From Luteolibacter sp. (lineage in GTDB: Bacteria > Verrucomicrobiota > Verrucomicrobiia > Verrucomicrobiales > Akkermansiaceae), in the NCBI GenBank assembly GCA_030696085.1, contig JAUYNL010000088.1:1-64000 (forward strand): a stretch of 64,000 nucleotides of DNA, written 5' to 3'. The notes below the pieces were generated by a model, which saw only the letters and a program-made list of their open reading frames with translations, did no database searches and was not told the origin of the DNA. Positions 62,665 to 64,000 of this stretch are shown here, piece by piece (the first letter of the stretch is position 1; every line of letters begins with the position of its first letter). The position numbers were made by a program, and so were the translations under genes.

Positions 62665-64000
62665 ACCATGGACCGGAACAAAATGCACATTTTCGGCATT
62701 CTGATCTCTCATGTTCTTTGGGCTTCCTTCGTCAAAATCGATAATCCACCGCGTTGGTTTGCCATGTTCTACCAGATCGCGGCCAATCATGTAGGGACGA
62801 AGGCAGCCTGACAGCGATGGATCTTCCGTCAGCCAAGTCGCTACTTCATCGGGAGAAAGTAGGAAACCCTCGTGGAAAGGATACTGGCCGACGAAGACCA
62901 TTCGCGAATTCTTGTTGGCTCCAAGTTTTGCGGCGGAGCTGAGGTCTGTTGTGGTTGCAAGGCTGGTGAGGATTTTTTCAACATGCTCGATCTTCCATGG
63001 GTCACCCGCGCGTCCCCCAACCTGGGTCGTGAGAGTTTTCTGCTCGGTTGCAGCTCCCTTGATCCAGTTAACAATAGAGACATGCACTGACGCATCTCCG
63101 GTCCAGACTTGTGTCGATACTGCGTCAGTAATCGTCCCACCGTGATTGACGACATAATCGAGACTGGCCTCACGGGCTTCGTTTTGGCGGATGGTATCCG
63201 TTGCAACCAGTCCAGCGCGTCCATTTTTCGGTAGAGCATCGTGAGCTAACCGGAACCAATGGGTGCAGAAGTCGGCCATTTCCGGCACGTCCGGGAAACG
63301 CTCGTGCAAGCGCCTTGCATAGTCGTAGCCGAGTTCCTGCGCGATGTAGCGGGAGCCGAGATACGGCGGATTTCCCACGATGGCATCGGCCTTGGGCCAT
63401 TCGGTGAAGAGGGCGTCGGCGCAGAGGATGTTTTTGTCGAGGTTGTCGAGCGGGAGCGGGTTTTCGAGGACGAGGAAGCCTTCTTCGATTTCCTCGAGCT
63501 TGGCGGTTTCGCGGACTTCCTGCTCTTTGGCGAGCATGAGGGTGACCTTGGCGAGTTCGACGGCGAAGGGCTGGATGTCGATGCCGTGGAACTGGTGGAT
63601 GGAGACGGCGGTTTCGAGCGGTTCGCCTTTGGAGATTTCCGATAGGCGGAGGAGGATTTCGCGTTCGAGGCGTTTGAGTTCGCGGTAGGCGACGTAGAGG
63701 AAATTTCCGGAGCCGCAGGCGGGATCGAGCACTCGGAAGAGCCGGAGATCGCGCAGGACTTCCTTGAGTTTCCCGACCTTGTCCCAGGCGGCGTCCATTT
63801 TCTCCCGCCACGGCCGGACGATGGCGGGGCCGACGACTTTGCGGATGTCGAACTCGCTGGTGAAGTGCGCACCGAAGGCGTGGCGCTCGTCGCTGTCCAT
63901 GCTGGACTGGAAGAGGGTGCCGAAGATTTCAGGTTTCACCATGTCCCACTTGCGGTCGGCGGCGGTGGCTAGTAAGTCGAGCTCGGCGGGCAGGAGGTCG
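62665..64000 (-). pseudogene. MmeI/Eco57I-type DNA methyltransferase, 3'-truncated and cut by the window edge
   Basis: The frame is open to the right edge and beyond, reading LLPAELDLLATAADRKWD before KPEIFGTLF. SAM motif I is LDPACGSGNFLYVAYRELK and motif IV is IVGNPPYLGSRY, followed by LATDTIRQNEAREASLDYVV. This is the adenine-methylating core of MmeI/Eco57I-type enzymes. Homology-like sequence continues to LRPYMIGRDLVEHGKPTRWIIDFDEG (in pieces: LRPYMIGRDLVEHG and TRWIIDFDEG). It stops near 62665-62715, just at the end of the S24 gene; beyond that the frame is antisense to S24. The target-recognition C-terminus is therefore lost. It may be a broken restriction-modification gene. Confidence 0.75.

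Overview
The window is a gene-dense, GC-rich chromosomal segment with short intergenic gaps. Its contents suggest a member of the Verrucomicrobiota (Luteolibacter/Haloferula-like). The reasons are a PEP-CTERM tail at the left edge, a verrucomicrobial-style pseudopilin, a membrane-anchored prenyltransferase/squalene-cyclase-repeat protein, a GH75 chitosanase-like protein, a very large VWA/ECF-sigma-linked secreted protein and several dispersed palindromic repeats. This assignment is inference from gene content; there is no rRNA in the window to test it.

Layout. 1-24.8 kb is mostly housekeeping and metabolism: SDR plus MFS transporter, ruvB-fur, a Gfo/Idh/MocA oxidoreductase, fabV, an MMPL exporter, a low-Mr phosphatase, a pseudopilin, squalene-cyclase-repeat protein plus UbiA, sufE, terC, a kinase-like TPR protein with a defective HRD motif, an M42 peptidase, rlmD, folP and aroC. 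Two MNT-type nucleotidyltransferase genes sit among them. At 24.8-26.3 kb is gatB. A 7.7-kb island follows (26.28-33.96 kb), bounded by a 104-bp, 103/104-identical direct repeat of the gatB 3' end. It encodes an OLD-family ATPase/TOPRIM nuclease, a type III modification methyltransferase with a long N-terminal extension, and a type III restriction subunit, all tightly packed on one strand. This is the strongest candidate for an unusual defence system and for recent acquisition.

34-36.7 kb holds a chain of four genes, each overlapping the next by 4 bp: a nucleotidyltransferase, a 66-residue protein, prfA and a DNA methyltransferase with an SPPY motif. 36.7-48.2 kb is on the minus strand: a sugar-phosphate isomerase/epimerase, then an operon reading ECF sigma factor, VWA/anti-sigma-like membrane protein, and a 2253-residue protein with an internal second signal-peptide-like segment. 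A 44-bp perfect palindrome lies between the last two genes.

48.2-64 kb contains an aminotransferase IV, a GH75-like protein, a glycosyltransferase-HAD fusion, a tryptophanase-like lyase, a VF530 protein, ilvA, a glucosyl-3-phosphoglycerate synthase-like enzyme, a second ECF sigma/anti-sigma pair, a P1B-4-like metal ATPase with N-terminal HMA domains, and an S24 peptidase-like protein. The S24 gene converges on an MmeI/Eco57I-type methyltransferase that has lost its C-terminus and runs off the right edge. I saw no tRNA, rRNA, CRISPR array or integrase gene.
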